DNA from: Anoplolepis gracilipes
Taxonomy: Eukaryota; Arthropoda; Insecta; Hymenoptera; Formicidae
Reading direction: 5' to 3'
Length of the DNA stretch: 64,000 nucleotides
NCBI RefSeq assembly: GCF_047496725.1
Contig: NC_132977.1
Coordinates: 1,769,001 to 1,833,000 of the forward strand
The first letter of the stretch is position 1, and each line of letters begins with the position of its first letter. Shown in pieces: positions 1-12,111 of this stretch. The notes below the pieces were generated by a model. It did no database searches and had not been told where the DNA came from. It was given only the letters and a program-made list of their open reading frames with translations. A program made the position numbers and the translations under genes.

Positions 1-1468
1 ACTTTTGCTCATGTAACATGTAAAAATGACAAATGTTAAAGCTGCCTTCTTTCTTTATAAATAATTATATTAATTATGATCGTGGCCATAAATATTTTGT
101 TTCCATAAGCAATTGAGAAATGGAATGAAACAATTTCTTTCGCAACAAAGCAGAATAATAAATAATCGAGTGTAAAAAGAGTGTAGCTGAAGCAATCCAA
201 GCGTTCGTTGCGCTTTTCTCGCAGATGCGCTCGTTCTCGCGCATGCCTTTCCTAGCGTCTAAACGACCGGCCAATGTCATTAATGACGTATTACCAGAGA
301 AAACCTATAGTTATATCTTCTCGCAGCAAGCCGCGCGCGAGGTGTGGGTCCGCTCGTATTAATATAATAATCCTGCTTATGAATTACGAGCACAGCCCCT
401 ACATAACTCGTCCAGTTACAAGTACCAGCGGCATTTCTCGTAATCAGTCGCGGGTTATGCATTGTACTCGGTGCTAAAATTTACCTCAAAGTCTTTTAAA
501 GCGAAAATGCTTTGTGCCTTAATATATTGCTGTCAAACATTAAGATTCTTTCAAATGTTTTGTCCTTAATAAAAAAAATCACCTGTTATTAATTACGCGC
601 GACGAAGAAGTAAATGACGGATTAAAAGATCGCGGCTGTAAGATCGGGATCGCCATGATTGTATGTAAAACGATATCAGTTTGATGTTACAATAACGCGA
701 CAGGAGACGATTAACACCTTTCCGGAGATTTTTCTGGCGGAGCCAATCGGAGCGTGAGCATTTATCTTCTTTCGCGCCCGGCGACGTCGCGGGAAACGTC
801 ATCGATGATCGGACCGCACGTTGAGTAAGATTAATGCTGAGACTAATTCAAACGGTCGCTTAATTATCTCGACGTGCCAACAGCCAATCTTACGCGTTCT
901 CTTGCTCTTTCTTCTGTTCGATAAAACATTCTCGTAGACCGCGCGAATAAGCGAGTCCGGTCCAATTTCGGCAGAGAGCAATTACGAGCGTCGACGCGTC
1001 GACGCGTCGACGCGTCGCTTCTCTTGTGCGGTTTTTATTTTTCTTTTCTTTTCACCTCCTCGCCCGCGTCTTATCGTTATTATCCCGGTCATCGACACAC
1101 TCGCCTCGATACTTTCGGTGTGTGACGCAACGCATACCATCGGACAAAATCCGGCGCACGAGAGAAAAGCGAAGCTTCTGCGTCTCGTTTTGCTTTTTCT
1201 TCCTCCCGAGGCGCTCTAACGCTCCCCGCGCGCGTCACGCTTCTCACGATCTCGATCGTGAGTTTCGTCCGAAAATGGTAAAGCGGGGCGGCCGTGGCCG
1301 CGGTGAGAGCCCCGCTCGTCGAAAAAAATCAATTAATCTCAATCTCGCAGCGGCCGCGCGCGCGCGAGAGGGTAATTTCCAATTTGTCGCGGCACCGAAA
1401 AGCGAAGAGCGCCAAAAGCGGAGAGAGGCTCGCGTACATGCCGTCGGCGTCAGGTGACAGAACAAAAA
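1..1468. other. No gene recognised
   Basis: Mixed-composition DNA. The ORFs are 60-157 codons, overlap on both strands and have no recognisable domains. A minus-strand GAG|GTAAAT donor-like site near 485 follows only about 11 open codons, too little to call. Apart from the octamer array at 988-1017 I see no structure. Confidence 0.6.
988..1017. repeat. GCGTCGAC octamer tandem repeat
   Basis: Three full copies plus six bases of the octamer GCGTCGAC. Each unit contains overlapping palindromes (GTCGAC, ACGCGT), so the array is self-complementary in many registers. There is no coding context. Confidence 0.9.
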
Positions 1469-1489
1469 GAGAGAGACAGAGACAGAGAC

Positions 1490-1562
<73 letters not shown>
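1469..1562. repeat. (GA)n microsatellite with GACA-like lead-in
   Basis: An imperfect GAGACA stretch (1469-1493) runs into about 34 uninterrupted AG units (1494-1562). The tract keeps several frames open on both strands, which explains the 115-157-codon ORFs here. Their serine/leucine or glutamate/arginine runs are artefacts of the repeat. Confidence 0.97.
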
Positions 1563-1566
<4 letters not shown>

Positions 1567-4500
1567 ACCATGTTGGATATCGAACCAGAGGATGAGCCTC
1601 CGGGGATTCGCGCGCGGCGAAAGTATATTTCGGTCGGATAAGGGCATCGCACGCGGAATCTCGTCGCTGCAAATGGGACACTTCGAAGCGCGTAGAAAGA
1701 GGCCGACTTTCTGACACTCGACTCGATTACCATCTCAACAATTTTCAGCGATCCTTTATTTCTTTAAGGCGAAATATATAATTATTATTAATGGCAATAT
1801 GTGTCAATGCTACCACGCGAAAATAATTTTATTAATCTATATTCAAGCACAAAATATTGTTAATATCATTCAGAGAAAAAAATAAAACAATAAAAATTAT
1901 CTTTAAACATTTTTGTAGCAAGTAACTTTTTGTTATTTCAATTTTATTTTTATTTGTACATATTTCACTATATTTGTTTAATCGACAAATTAGTTAATCA
2001 CATCTATCGATTCACACCTTGCAAGATGATTGATGCAATCGGTGCGTTACGGCTATTCGATCCAGAATAGGACATTAATAAAGCCTTATCTTATCTCTCT
2101 ATCTATCTATCCTTCACCGACTCTTTTCCCTCGAACGTTCATCGAACTGGAACATCAACCAGCGATTACAGTAGTCCTTGATCCAGGAATAAGATTAGAC
2201 GTTTGCGTCGACCACGCGTTTCGTCGAACGTTCCTTCGCCGCGACACTCGCAACGTCACGAGACTTGCAGTAATTACGATATCGAGAAACAATCCGCAAG
2301 ACAGTTCGATCTGCTCGCGATGGAATACCAAGATTACGTGTAGAGAGGATTGCACAGATACGCAAAGTGCACCGTGCGCTCGTTGCGCATTGAGAGCGAA
2401 TGGTGTATGCCGCAATGCGCGCAACCTTCATTAATGACTCATCTAATCGAACGACTCGAGTCCGACCGAACGTGATTGGTGTCAGATACACGCGAGTTAC
2501 CATTAAACGCCGAGCCGTGCGGCATGATAATTTGTCTTTGATTCGAGAGGAGGGAAAGGAAGAGATTAAAGGAACTTAAAGTATGGTGCGAGCTAAAGAT
2601 GTACTTAAGAAATTTAAAACTTCTTTACACAAAGAAAAAAGAAAAAAAACCTTTAAATTTTAAATCTTACATTATATTTCGTTTCCTCCTTTCCTTGTGT
2701 ATTCGGTGAATACAGGTCCATGTAAACATTACAATTAACAAACCTTTTTATATACATTTAATGTATATAACGGATAAAGAGCGCAACGTTCTCTTCGAGG
2801 CGAATTAAAGCGAAAAATAAATTATATTTTTAAGTGTAATGTGTGCCCGCGCGAGCAGAGCTACCATGTAAATTGAGCGTATCACGAGCGCGATATAAAA
2901 GGTAACGAATACTCTCCTTCCTCACGGGTCCAGGACGAAAAACCAACCCGGGCACGAATTAAACGGTCCGCCATCCCTTTTCCATCAGCGCGCGAAAAGT
3001 GAAAGCAGATAAAAGCGTTTGGCCAGGTGAATCCTTATAAGAGAATCGGATACACGATGCTGGATTATATCACAATGATATAAAGAGCATTTCGATGCGT
3101 CCCGTTGCAGGTACCATCGACCGGAGAGACAACGGACGATTCCACCATATACGGTTCGAGAGTGGATCGTCGTATCGACAGCACTCTGCGACGCAGATCC
3201 GCATGCAAATTAATTAGTTCCTTAACACGATTAACGGTCCATCGACACCCTTAAAGAATTCGCCGCCGAATTCGTTCATTTGTCATATCGCGATCCTTTC
3301 TGCATAAATATAATATGATACGCACGCATTTATCGCACTCAATATGCTTATCCCTCATCGATTTCCCTGCTCGATGCCACATCGCACGACGTGTGTTCGA
3401 ATAGCTTAACCGATCGACAGTGTGCCTGAAGTCGTACGCCGATTGCAGGAACCACCTCTCCTTCCTGCCGATCGCGCGCGCGCGCTGGCATCGATCTGAA
3501 TAAATTTGAATAATGCGCCGCGCGCGTATAGAACAATACTAAATCAATTGCAATTATTAATAATCGCGATCCTCTTCTCTCCGCTTCGCGAAAGGTATAA
3601 ATCCGCGTTCTCGTCGTGATCTGGTTACATTGCTACCCGTTATGTCGAGAGTTCGAAGTACATTCTTATACCCGCTCCCGTTGCACCTCCCGCGCTTCTC
3701 CCCTCCGTGAAATATATACACGTACACATACGTACGTTCTCATACGATACACTGGCTCTTTCCGTCCTCGGAGCTGCATGATTCTCTCTCTGAATATCTC
3801 TTTCTGTGTCGACTTCTCTTTTCTTTACATACTTGTGCAGCTTCCTACTCTCCCTTCGCTAGTATACCGGCAATACAGATCGGTAAGATCCCGACTTCTT
3901 TGCATGAAATTACATCTCTACCTTTAGACTTTACGTCTGGAGAAAATACGGTTCGATCACCAGTAATTTTCACCTCTGCGCGCGCGCTTTCGTCACTCTT
4001 ACGCTCCTACTTCGCCGCTTCTTTACTGTTCTTCTCGGTAATAAAAATTTAGAGTCATAATAAATTCGCGTGAATATTTTTACCTCTCGTGCGTGCTCCG
4101 TGGTCGCATTTCGCGCATATTTTAAGTACATTGTAATGTGTCAGATTACGCAAGAGGATTCGTGGAAAAACACGCAGTAAAATTTATCTATGTATCTCGG
4201 GTAATAATTTTTTTGCTAATGAAACAGGCACTAAAATGCAAAGAGTACAATTTTGAAAACCGCTTTAATTTTACAATATTACTTTTTCTAAAAAAAGTTT
4301 TTATGCAATATTATTGCAAATTATAAATATTAATATTAAAAGTATTGTAGTATGTCAGAGAAGGAAATTACGTCATATTATCTTAAACTTTTCAAAATAA
4401 TCTCATGTGAAAAATTGTATCATGACTTTGTGACGTTCTAATAAATTCGTAAATTTCTTGCAAATAGCTGTTTAACATTTCATTGGCTAAAGATAGACTA

Positions 4501-5700
4501 GCAATTCCCTATTTAAAATTCGAAGCAGAATCTCTCGTAACGTTCCCGTATTTCGAGCTCGGTATAATAAAAACTTCTGTGAAAGGACACGCAGAAGATC
4601 GACGCCCTTGAGACGTTCGATCGATTCGCTCTTTGATCCTTGATTACAATATTCCAGTTTTCGCTGTATCACGGATGTACCACGTGCAAAAAGCTGCAAC
4701 TTCCGCTTTTAGTAAGGAAACGTACTCGGAATTAAATACACAATTCGTGCAAAGATAATTTTGCGATATAAACTGGCTTTAGTAATAAAAAAAATTGTCA
4801 AAATATAATAAATGCGTATGTCAACAAATTTAAAAAATGTGTTCTTTATAGTAATAGAAAGCAGTGATTATAAATAATGATGTATTAATGATATTAGTAT
4901 ATTATCTGCGTTATTTATGCTCGAGAGAAAGAAAACTACTTTATTCGTGATATTATTTAAATTTCTACTCTGTATCGTAATTATTTTCAACGTTGACTTA
5001 CTAGTTTCGGCCAACGACCGGTGTCATGAATGCAACGCCGAGATGTATGTATGTTGAACGTAAAGTCAGTGGGGTGTCCGCGCACGATCGTGACGCAATG
5101 ATTTTACATGCGCACATACGACATCATTGTAAATATCAGTTGCTATATGGCCTCGTAAACAAGCCCCCGGTATTCGAGGTTGGCCGAGAGTCGTCTCAAT
5201 CTAGAATGCAACAACGACCGGCGCCCGCTCTGCACGCGAGCCGAGATCTCCTCCCCCCCAGCCCCGCACCCCGTGCTGTCTTTTCTGCACGCTCCCTACT
5301 GTTTGAAAACTAATGCGAGTTCAGATTCTTTCTTCGAGGTCTCGTAAATGCATATATCGTTGACTTTTGTTGTGTATTCGAGCAATATACGCCTGTGTCT
5401 TAAAAGAATGTCTGTTTCCAGCTTTTACTTTTTCATAAATTTTTTTTTAAAAATTAAACATGTAAATTATTTTTATTGAAACTTTAATGCTTCATGATTA
5501 TTTGCGAAAGATCGTTTAAATATTTTTTAATTAATCAATAAACGTCATATTTAAATTGTTTGGAAAAATGTAGGACCGATCTGCATAATCATACGTTGCT
5601 TTAATATAATTTTATTTTTAATTCTTATTATTATTTTAGAGCAAAAAATACAAAATTTAAATCTGTTTTTAATGAAAATACTAACGTTACTGTATAACGT

Positions 5701-5726
5701 CCTGTATAACTAATAAGTTATACAGG
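5701..5726. repeat. Perfect 10-bp inverted repeat
   Basis: CCTGTATAAC and GTTATACAGG are exact reverse complements separated by taataa. A flanking T-A pair extends the stem to 11 bp. The octamer TGTATAAC also occurs just upstream (about 5691-5698), so the site combines a direct and an inverted copy. Confidence 0.85.
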
Positions 5727-6530
5727 AAACAACTATTTATTGACTGCAACCGTTTTTAAACTATTACTGATTGTAGAGACTCGTTTCGATTTTCGCGTGC
5801 GGGAAAAGGAGTATCTCATTTACTTTTAATTTCTCATCGTTTAAAGTGATGTTTCCTTGGGATTAGAACACGCTCATCGGCCGCAAAATACCGGAAACTA
5901 CGTGAATGGACTCGTCAATGGTATAATAACGGTAGTACAAAATGTTGCTGCTAATTATTACATCGCGGTGCGCAAGTCTCGGCGCAATCGTTGCATTTTA
6001 ATGAGCCGTAGCACTCCTGCCGCGGTAACGTGCCGCGGTCGCGTGTGATTCGTCAGTACTAATGAAGCAATTAAATAGCTACCGCTTGTTATAATTATTA
6101 ACGCGTTATGTTGTCAGCTGTAGAACACGTCTAATTCACAGGTAGCATGATTTTCTCTTCAAGTCGTGAAACTAGTAATTTATCAGTTACTCGCATTTAA
6201 TGTTTTACAATGCATATATTATAAATTATAAAAATAAAATTAATATTATGCAAGGTGTAACTTAAATGTTAATAATAAATAATAAAAATTAATGATATAT
6301 TAAAAAAAAGAAATACATATGCACGCAGATAAAAAAAAATTATGTCAACGAGACAAAATTTATAATTTAATTTTATGGTATTCATTTCTTTTTTATTTTA
6401 AATACAAATTGCGTATTAAAAAATATCTTAAAATATTCCACGCAAAAAAAATAATTTATTTCCATATGAAAAAATGCATTGCATAATTATGACGTATGAT
6501 CAATACATGTACAAATCGGCCGAAAAAAAA

Positions 6531-6571
6531 TCAACGATTACCAAATGGTAATCGTTGAACTGCAGCTGCAG
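6531..6571. repeat. 12-bp perfect hairpin plus adjoining 12-bp palindrome
   Basis: TCAACGATTACC (6531-6542) and GGTAATCGTTGA (6547-6558) pair perfectly around the four-base loop aaat. One base later comes the palindrome CTGCAGCTGCAG (6560-6571). The surroundings are AT-rich and no ORF of interest covers the site. The stem is too short for a standard pre-miRNA (about 22 bp). It could be a protein-binding cruciform or simply chance. Confidence 0.85.
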
Positions 6572-8762
6572 CTAAACTTGTAAATTACATTCGAAAATTT
6601 ACATTTAAAATTTACACTCGAATCGATAAATAATTTTTTGCAATCAAGATCAACGACCGTCGATCATTGCGTTGGCGTGCAATTTTTTCTTGACGTTTTA
6701 ATTTAGGACTTGGACTTGGGACTCGAGACCAGTATTCCGTATATTTCGCCCGAATCAGTGGCGGAATATCGCGAAAAAAGAACACCACACAAAAAAATGA
6801 TACGACGCAGTATCTCACCGATCTTGCGTAATATACGGTTTAATTCAAGGTCGCAATTGACTATAAATTTTATTGGATAAATAATAGTCTTTTCGAGTGA
6901 TCGATGCGACGGTATGAGCAAAGCACGAACAAGAAATTTAACAGAGACGCGACATTTCTATTTATCGCTGATTTATCGGCAGTGATACGCTGGAATTTCA
7001 CATTCGGTCGCTCGCATAGATCTTTTCAATGTAATTATTTTTCTTTACTTAATAATAAGATTTCACCTTTAATACCAGAGAGAGATACTGTTTTCTTATA
7101 CTTTTATCAAAAAGAATATATTATACATTTAGAATAGAGACAATTTGTAAAAGTTCATTTTAATGTTCTAATTGTACATAGTACATACATACATATAAAA
7201 TATGTTTTTATTTCTTGTTAAATGATTCTAAAATATTCATGTAATCGGTTTAACACCTTGGATAATTAATTATAATAATTAAGACTGTATGTATACATTT
7301 CGATATTATACTTTGCTTGCTTAATCGCAGACCTTATCGTTTGAGCTCGTACCTCTCCGTGCGTATAAATATTTACTTATCCTAACGGGACAAGGCGGAT
7401 CAAAATAAAAGATTTATCTTCACATCTGCCTCGAGCAGGTTGGCCGTATACGTCTATAGGGATACGCCGCATACATGCAACGCATGTACGAGTGCAGAGA
7501 GAACGACAGGTAGAGAGAAGAAAGTAGACACATTTACTGCGATGTATCGGATTATGCACGGTCTTGTTCTGTATGAACTGGTCTTAACTGCGACTAATTA
7601 AAAAAATATATATATTCAACATCGTGTATTACGAAAGCAATGTAGAAGTCTGATTTACGCACGGAGTGCAACAGTTATTATATTTTTTTCCCCGCAAAGT
7701 TTTTCTCGACGGTTGACAAACTAAGGAACTTTCTACACGTGGGCGAGCGAAATCAGGTCTCTTTCATTTTGAGAGAATATGCACACAAAAGAGAGAAAAA
7801 GATATCATGGAAAAGATGCGGATCGACTAAAAAAAAAATCTTCGATTTTCTCTTGCGATTCGCAGTGCGTGAAAGCGATCTCCGCAATCGAATGCCGATC
7901 AATCACGATTGAAGATCGAATGCTCAATAAATTTCCGTTATCTTTACGAGCTCGTGAATAGGTGGATATCGCTCACCCATCTTTCCTCGCCTTGAGATCG
8001 TAGAGTTAGATAATGTTATTCCATCTCGTTACGAGAAACGCCGTTCGTTCGTCTTAATCCCGTAAAAATATAAAAAAGCTTTAAGAAATCATGAAATCAC
8101 GCGTGAAATTTATTGATAATATATAATGATATAATAGTTTATATATAATTTCACAAATAATTCCGTCATTAATCGATTTTTAATTCGTAACATCGAGCGG
8201 TGTTTCTTCACGTTATAAGAATTTTAAAATAGCAATTATATAAAAATATTAATGTTGGCGTTGCACATTTGCAATTATGCACTTTAATTAATTGCTCCTT
8301 GCTACAATCAATTTGAAAGGAAATTAACATCGATGGTACATCGAAAAAAAACATCGTTTATTAGTGCGATGAACGCCCACAATATTCTGGCGACGTGTCT
8401 CGTGTATAATTTACGCGATGACGGCCATGTAAAAGAGGATCGAAGATCGCTTCGATCGGATAACGCTTTCACCGTGCCAATTTCCGCGGGGCATCAATGG
8501 CACCGCGAATCGCATGTTTCGCATTTTATGGACGGGCGCGCGTGCTGCTAACGCGGAGCTCGAAACAGGAATAGGAATAAAAGGAATATACGAATGATTG
8601 CGGGTTACTCGATCGAGTAAGGGTCTAACAATAAGTCGCGGCCACCGTAACCAGACTGTGAGAACCGACGTTAGCTTTGGCTAGCATACACGTGATAGGC
8701 GGATAAGCACTCGAATGACTTCATTCGAGCATGACAGGTTAGGTGGGGGCGATCAATTACGC

Positions 8763-9206
8763 GAGATCGCGAAAGTTCGTGAAAAACGGTCGTGGGATCT
8801 CGCGTGTCTTGAATATTTTTCGTGATTATTAAATTAATGTGCTTATTTGCACGCTCGCTTTTTTTTCGAATGAAATCGATGATTTTCGATCGCTTCGTGT
8901 AATTACGTTAATTGATGATCTAATCCTCTATGAAAAAATCCTTACTCTGCAATTACACCGATATCATTACCTATTTATACATGGGAGATTGCGAAAGTCA
9001 TGAAACGCGATCGATCGTGGAATCTCGCTTCGAATTTATTACGATCATTAGTAAGGTTATTTGCGCGCGCGATTTTTTATTTTCGAATAAATCAATGATT
9101 TCTTGATCATTCCACATACATTTTACATTGATGTTTTAATCCTGTATGATCGCATTATACCCTACGATTACACTGATTATCAATACATCTATTGTATTAA
9201 TACACG
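8763..9206. repeat. Diverged tandem duplication, unit about 222 bp
   Basis: Two units begin with gagatcgcgaaagt (8763) and gagattgcgaaagt (8985), 222 bases apart. They stay collinear through matching landmarks: ggatctcgc/gaatctcgc, a T-run followed by cgaat-aaatc-atgatt, a taatcct-tatga block and caattacaccgat/cgattacactgat. Substitutions and small indels are frequent, so the duplication is old. No ORF spans a unit. Confidence 0.75.
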
Positions 9207-9459
9207 CATGAACTCGTTAAACCGACCGTTTTTCAACTTTCGCGTTAAATATAATATAAAGACATTTATCTATTATATTTATATCACGGTGTGTATGTAA
9301 AATTAAACAAAATTTTTCGTACATGTATGTATACATATGAATGCTTACTCACCATAGATGAATGTAATCCTGTCTCCACCCTGTCTGCAATAATCTGTTA
9401 TCTATCCTTAACATCGCTCGATCCTCCTTGATGCTTCTCGATGTTCCTCGATGCTTTTC

Positions 9460-10020
9460 GATGCACTTGTGTCCACTTAATCCCTCGTGAATAATCACAT
9501 GGAACGTGCATATTTTTAAACGAATTCTCCAATGGATATCGATCTGTCATCGATCGCGCGTAGACTTATTCGGCACTTTCGATGCACGATTACACACTCG
9601 CAAGTAATGTAAAACAAAGTTCAAGTTTTTTCCAATAAATAACAATTCGATGGAACGTGTCTAATATTGTAGTTATGCATGTCAAAAAACGTTCGATCGT
9701 AATTGCGTGAATCAGCTGACTAAACGCCCGTATATATACTTTTTCGGCACTCCCGACACGCAATTACACATTCGTGAATAATAAATAAAATTTTTTGACT
9801 TTTTGATTCAAATGATCGCGATCGGTATTGTGGTTATGTGTCTATATTAGAAAACGTTCGATCGCGATTGCGCGCATCATTTCACACGTCCGTATACTTT
9901 TTCACGTCACTCTCGTGTGACGACGCGTGTAATGTCACACAACATAAATAAAGTTTCGATGGACAGTAATTCGGCGGGACACAATTAATATTATGGTCAT
10001 ATTTATTCGAAAATGTTGGA
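9460..10020. repeat. Diverged tandem array, unit about 160-175 bp, three to four copies
   Basis: Three units are anchored at ggcac(t) 9572, ggcac(t) 9746 and gtcac(t) 9906. Each has, in order, a c-gattacaca or equivalent block, an aataaataa-type stretch, a ttcgatgg or gatcgcgat block, a tattgtggttatg-type block and aaacgttcgatcg-attgcg. A fourth, more decayed copy seems to precede them (cgtgaataat at about 9490, then ttcggcac). Spacing is 174 and 160 bases. The array is noncoding. Confidence 0.65.
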
Positions 10021-10330
10021 TTGAAATGTTGGTGATTGTGCGCATTACCAACATACTAAAAATGGCTGTAAGTCTCCAGGCATAGATATACTGCACAATT
10101 GGTAGAGAGAGTTGGACAAGGAAAGTATCTAACAAGTTACCTCTCTTACTTAATGGCTCTTCTTACCCTTAATAGGAGCGCGCTGCGCACTCTATGTACA
10201 GATCTATGCACCCGATACTCGCGGATCTTTCGAACACTTTCCACTTGCTATCATCCGTCCTAATTGATATTAGGCCCCTGCACCGTCATGGCGGACGAAT
10301 ATAGAACGTTCGCGAAATATCTAGAACGAG

Positions 10331-10767
10331 GATTCATTTCCTTCTCGTCAAGTGAATCATGATATCCTTCGATACCTTTGACGATCATTTTTTTCGATAT
10401 CTTTCGATGCTCTCCGGTGCTTTGAATGCTAGAATAGCACCCGGGAGACTCGGACGTCGGACCCACGAAATATGTACGTGAAATACGCGTATTGAAAAAT
10501 GGATCGTTCCATTAATGGCGGTCTAACGATAACGCACGTACCGAGAGATTCATTAATTTCTCGATATTCTCGGCGACGCCTTTTTCGATGCCTTTCGATG
10601 CCTTTCGATGCTTCCCGATGCTTCGAACGCGAGATAGCACTCGGGGGGGGGGGGGGGGAGGGGGGCTCGTCGGACCCGCGAATGTTACGAAATATGTACG
10701 TGAAATACGCGTAGAAAAATGGACTGTTCCAATAAAGGCGATGTACCGGTGAACAAAGGCGTTAGTC
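10331..10767. repeat. Tandem duplication of about 200 bp with poly-G growth in copy 2
   Basis: Copy 1 (about 10331-10530) and copy 2 (about 10547-10767) share, in order, gattcatt, a degenerate cgatgcctt repeat, atagcac, gtcggaccc, cgaaatatgtacgtgaaata followed by cgcgta, and gaaaaatgga-t-ttcc. The offset is 200 bases before the G-run (agcac 10436/10636), 213 after it (gtcggaccc 10456/10669) and 222 at gaaatatg (10466/10688). Copy 2 has therefore gained bases at the poly-G and just after it. Confidence 0.85.
10643..10665. repeat. Poly-G run (16 G, A, 6 G)
   Basis: Sixteen consecutive G, one A, then six G. The matching place in copy 1 of the surrounding duplication is only ccgggagactcgg, so the run expanded after duplication. 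Such a tract can form a G-quadruplex and its length in the assembly may be wrong. Confidence 0.9.
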
Positions 10768-12085
10768 GCGATCACCGAGCCTCACTAATTATGACCGTGC
10801 GCATCCGATTAATACAACGAGACGATCGCTCGTCATTAAATTCGGTACTTCCAATACTTATTAGCACGCAGAATTCGTGCGAACCGGGTAAAAAGACGCG
10901 AAAAGACGGAGCGCTGGCGGACCGCGACCACACTTGGACGATGCCCTCCGTGAACTGGCGGAGAGGGGGTAATGGGCCAGTCGCGGAAAATTTCATCGCG
11001 CCATCGCACTTGACTTCACGTTCTACGCGGGAAAAATTTCTTACGCGGTATTTCAATATTAATTAATAAATTCGATTAGATATTAATAAAAATGTTAACA
11101 CTATTGAAATCTTTAGATTAAAATGCAATGTTGAATACGTTTAATATTAATATTAAAGTTATATTTAAGGTACAATGTTGGATATATCGCTTGAATTTGA
11201 TCTATACTACGTTTGTTTAGCGCGCGCTTAAACGTATACACATTTTGTGAGCGCATTTTCCTTGCGCAAAGAAAGATCTTTGTTAACGAATTACATTCAT
11301 CAAAATTCAACTAGTTGAATATGTAGTTATGAATATTTTATTCTTATTTACTTATGAAAATTCGGCGCTCCACTTTTGCTTAATGTACAGAGCGCGCTGT
11401 TGTTTACACTTTTCGACCTTGTCATTCGTGCGGCGAGACGCGAGTGAGTAGGCAGCGACGTAAATTCCTCCGTATATTACCGCATTATCTTCTCACACAT
11501 GATCGCGACAAGCCCAATAAGATATCAAACGCGATTATTTTTTACGTGATTTATCGATTCGTAAATGAATTGGAGCGACATATATTTATCGCATGAAGCA
11601 ACTATTCATTGCGCGATTCATTTAAGGTAGGAATAATATTATATAATACATTGTTTTCATAGGTTATATGTGTTTGATACGTATCGGGCAAGTTATATTG
11701 AATTTTGATTTTCGAACATTTATCTCATCTTAAATAACTATTTATTACATTCGCGTAATATCGCGCAATATTTAATTGTAAGCCGAATTTTTCAACCTTT
11801 CGACCGCCATTTTCGAATGACAAGCGGATCGTAGTTTTGTTCTTTATAAAGTCAGCAATAATAAAATGTGTATCTTGTACTATAGTTACGTCGGGAATAT
11901 AAAATACAAAGTATCGCGCAATTGTTGTAATCAATTGATTAGTGCGTGTGCAATCATAGTTAACCATACTATCGCGAGTGAAGAAACGAAAGTACAGTAG
12001 AGCTACTCTCATAATAAATACTCGAATAAATAAACAAGAGAAGAGGAAGAGGCCAACGGAGGTATCGGGCGACGGTGGAACAACC
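10768..12085. other. Mixed then AT-rich DNA, no gene accepted
   Basis: A GC-moderate stretch to about 11.05 kb carries overlapping 94- and 115-codon ORFs on opposite strands with no family resemblance. The rest is AT-rich. A GCGA|GTGAGT donor-like site at about 11444 follows a GC-richer patch (11380-11444) that could be a 5' noncoding exon, but there is no independent support. Confidence 0.5.
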
Positions 12086-12111
12086 ATGGAGTAAGTTAAT
12101 TGTGGAAACAT
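11725..12111 (-). CDS. Doubtful 128-codon ORF with a hydrophobic segment
   Basis: This single-exon ORF lies in AT-rich DNA on the minus strand, starting ATG TTT CCA. Residues about 19-44 are strongly hydrophobic and could form one membrane-spanning helix (motif GLFLFSCLFIRVFIM). The C-terminal half is mixed polar. I recognise no family. Roughly one ORF of this length is expected by chance in a window of this size and composition. It also overlaps, on the opposite strand, an ATG-plus-donor site at 12086-12096. I rate it more likely spurious than real. Confidence 0.15.
   Translation of the reverse strand: MFPQLTYSMVVPPSPDTSVGLFLFSCLFIRVFIMRVALLYFRFFTRDSMVNYDCTRTNQLITTIARYFVFYIPDVTIVQDTHFIIADFIKNKTTIRLSFENGGRKVEKFGLQLNIARYYANVINSYLR
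12086..12096 (+). other. Start codon in good context directly before a consensus splice donor
   Basis: The sequence reads caacc ATG GA|GTAAGT: a Kozak-like start followed two bases later by a perfect donor. The segment upstream (about 11990-12090) is GC-richer than the AT-rich DNA that follows, as a 5' exon would be. Spliced directly to the putative exon at 12640, this ATG gives a frame that stops after eight codons (METSMSTT then TAG). If the splice occurs it would be an upstream ORF, not the main start. Confidence 0.25.

Larger units (their letters stand above)
1563..8762. other. Noncoding stretch, no gene recognised
   Basis: AT-rich DNA with a CpG-rich patch at about 2.87-3.55 kb and a (CG)6 run at 3473-3485. 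A good TATA-like octamer, tataaaag, sits at 2894-2901, but no arthropod initiator (TCAGT) lies 25-35 bases downstream, so I do not call a promoter. Hairpins at 5701-5726 and 6531-6558 are listed separately. ORFs do not exceed 134 codons, resemble nothing I know and lie across both strands. Confidence 0.6.

Noticed and set aside
3109..3255. About 48 open codons after a good acceptor (cccgttgcag)
   Set aside because: No donor, low distinctiveness and a length explainable by chance. The last third reads through AT-rich noncoding-looking DNA.
6755..6764. cagtggcgga, similar to some transposon terminal repeats
   Set aside because: No inverted partner, target-site duplication or transposase fragment was found nearby.
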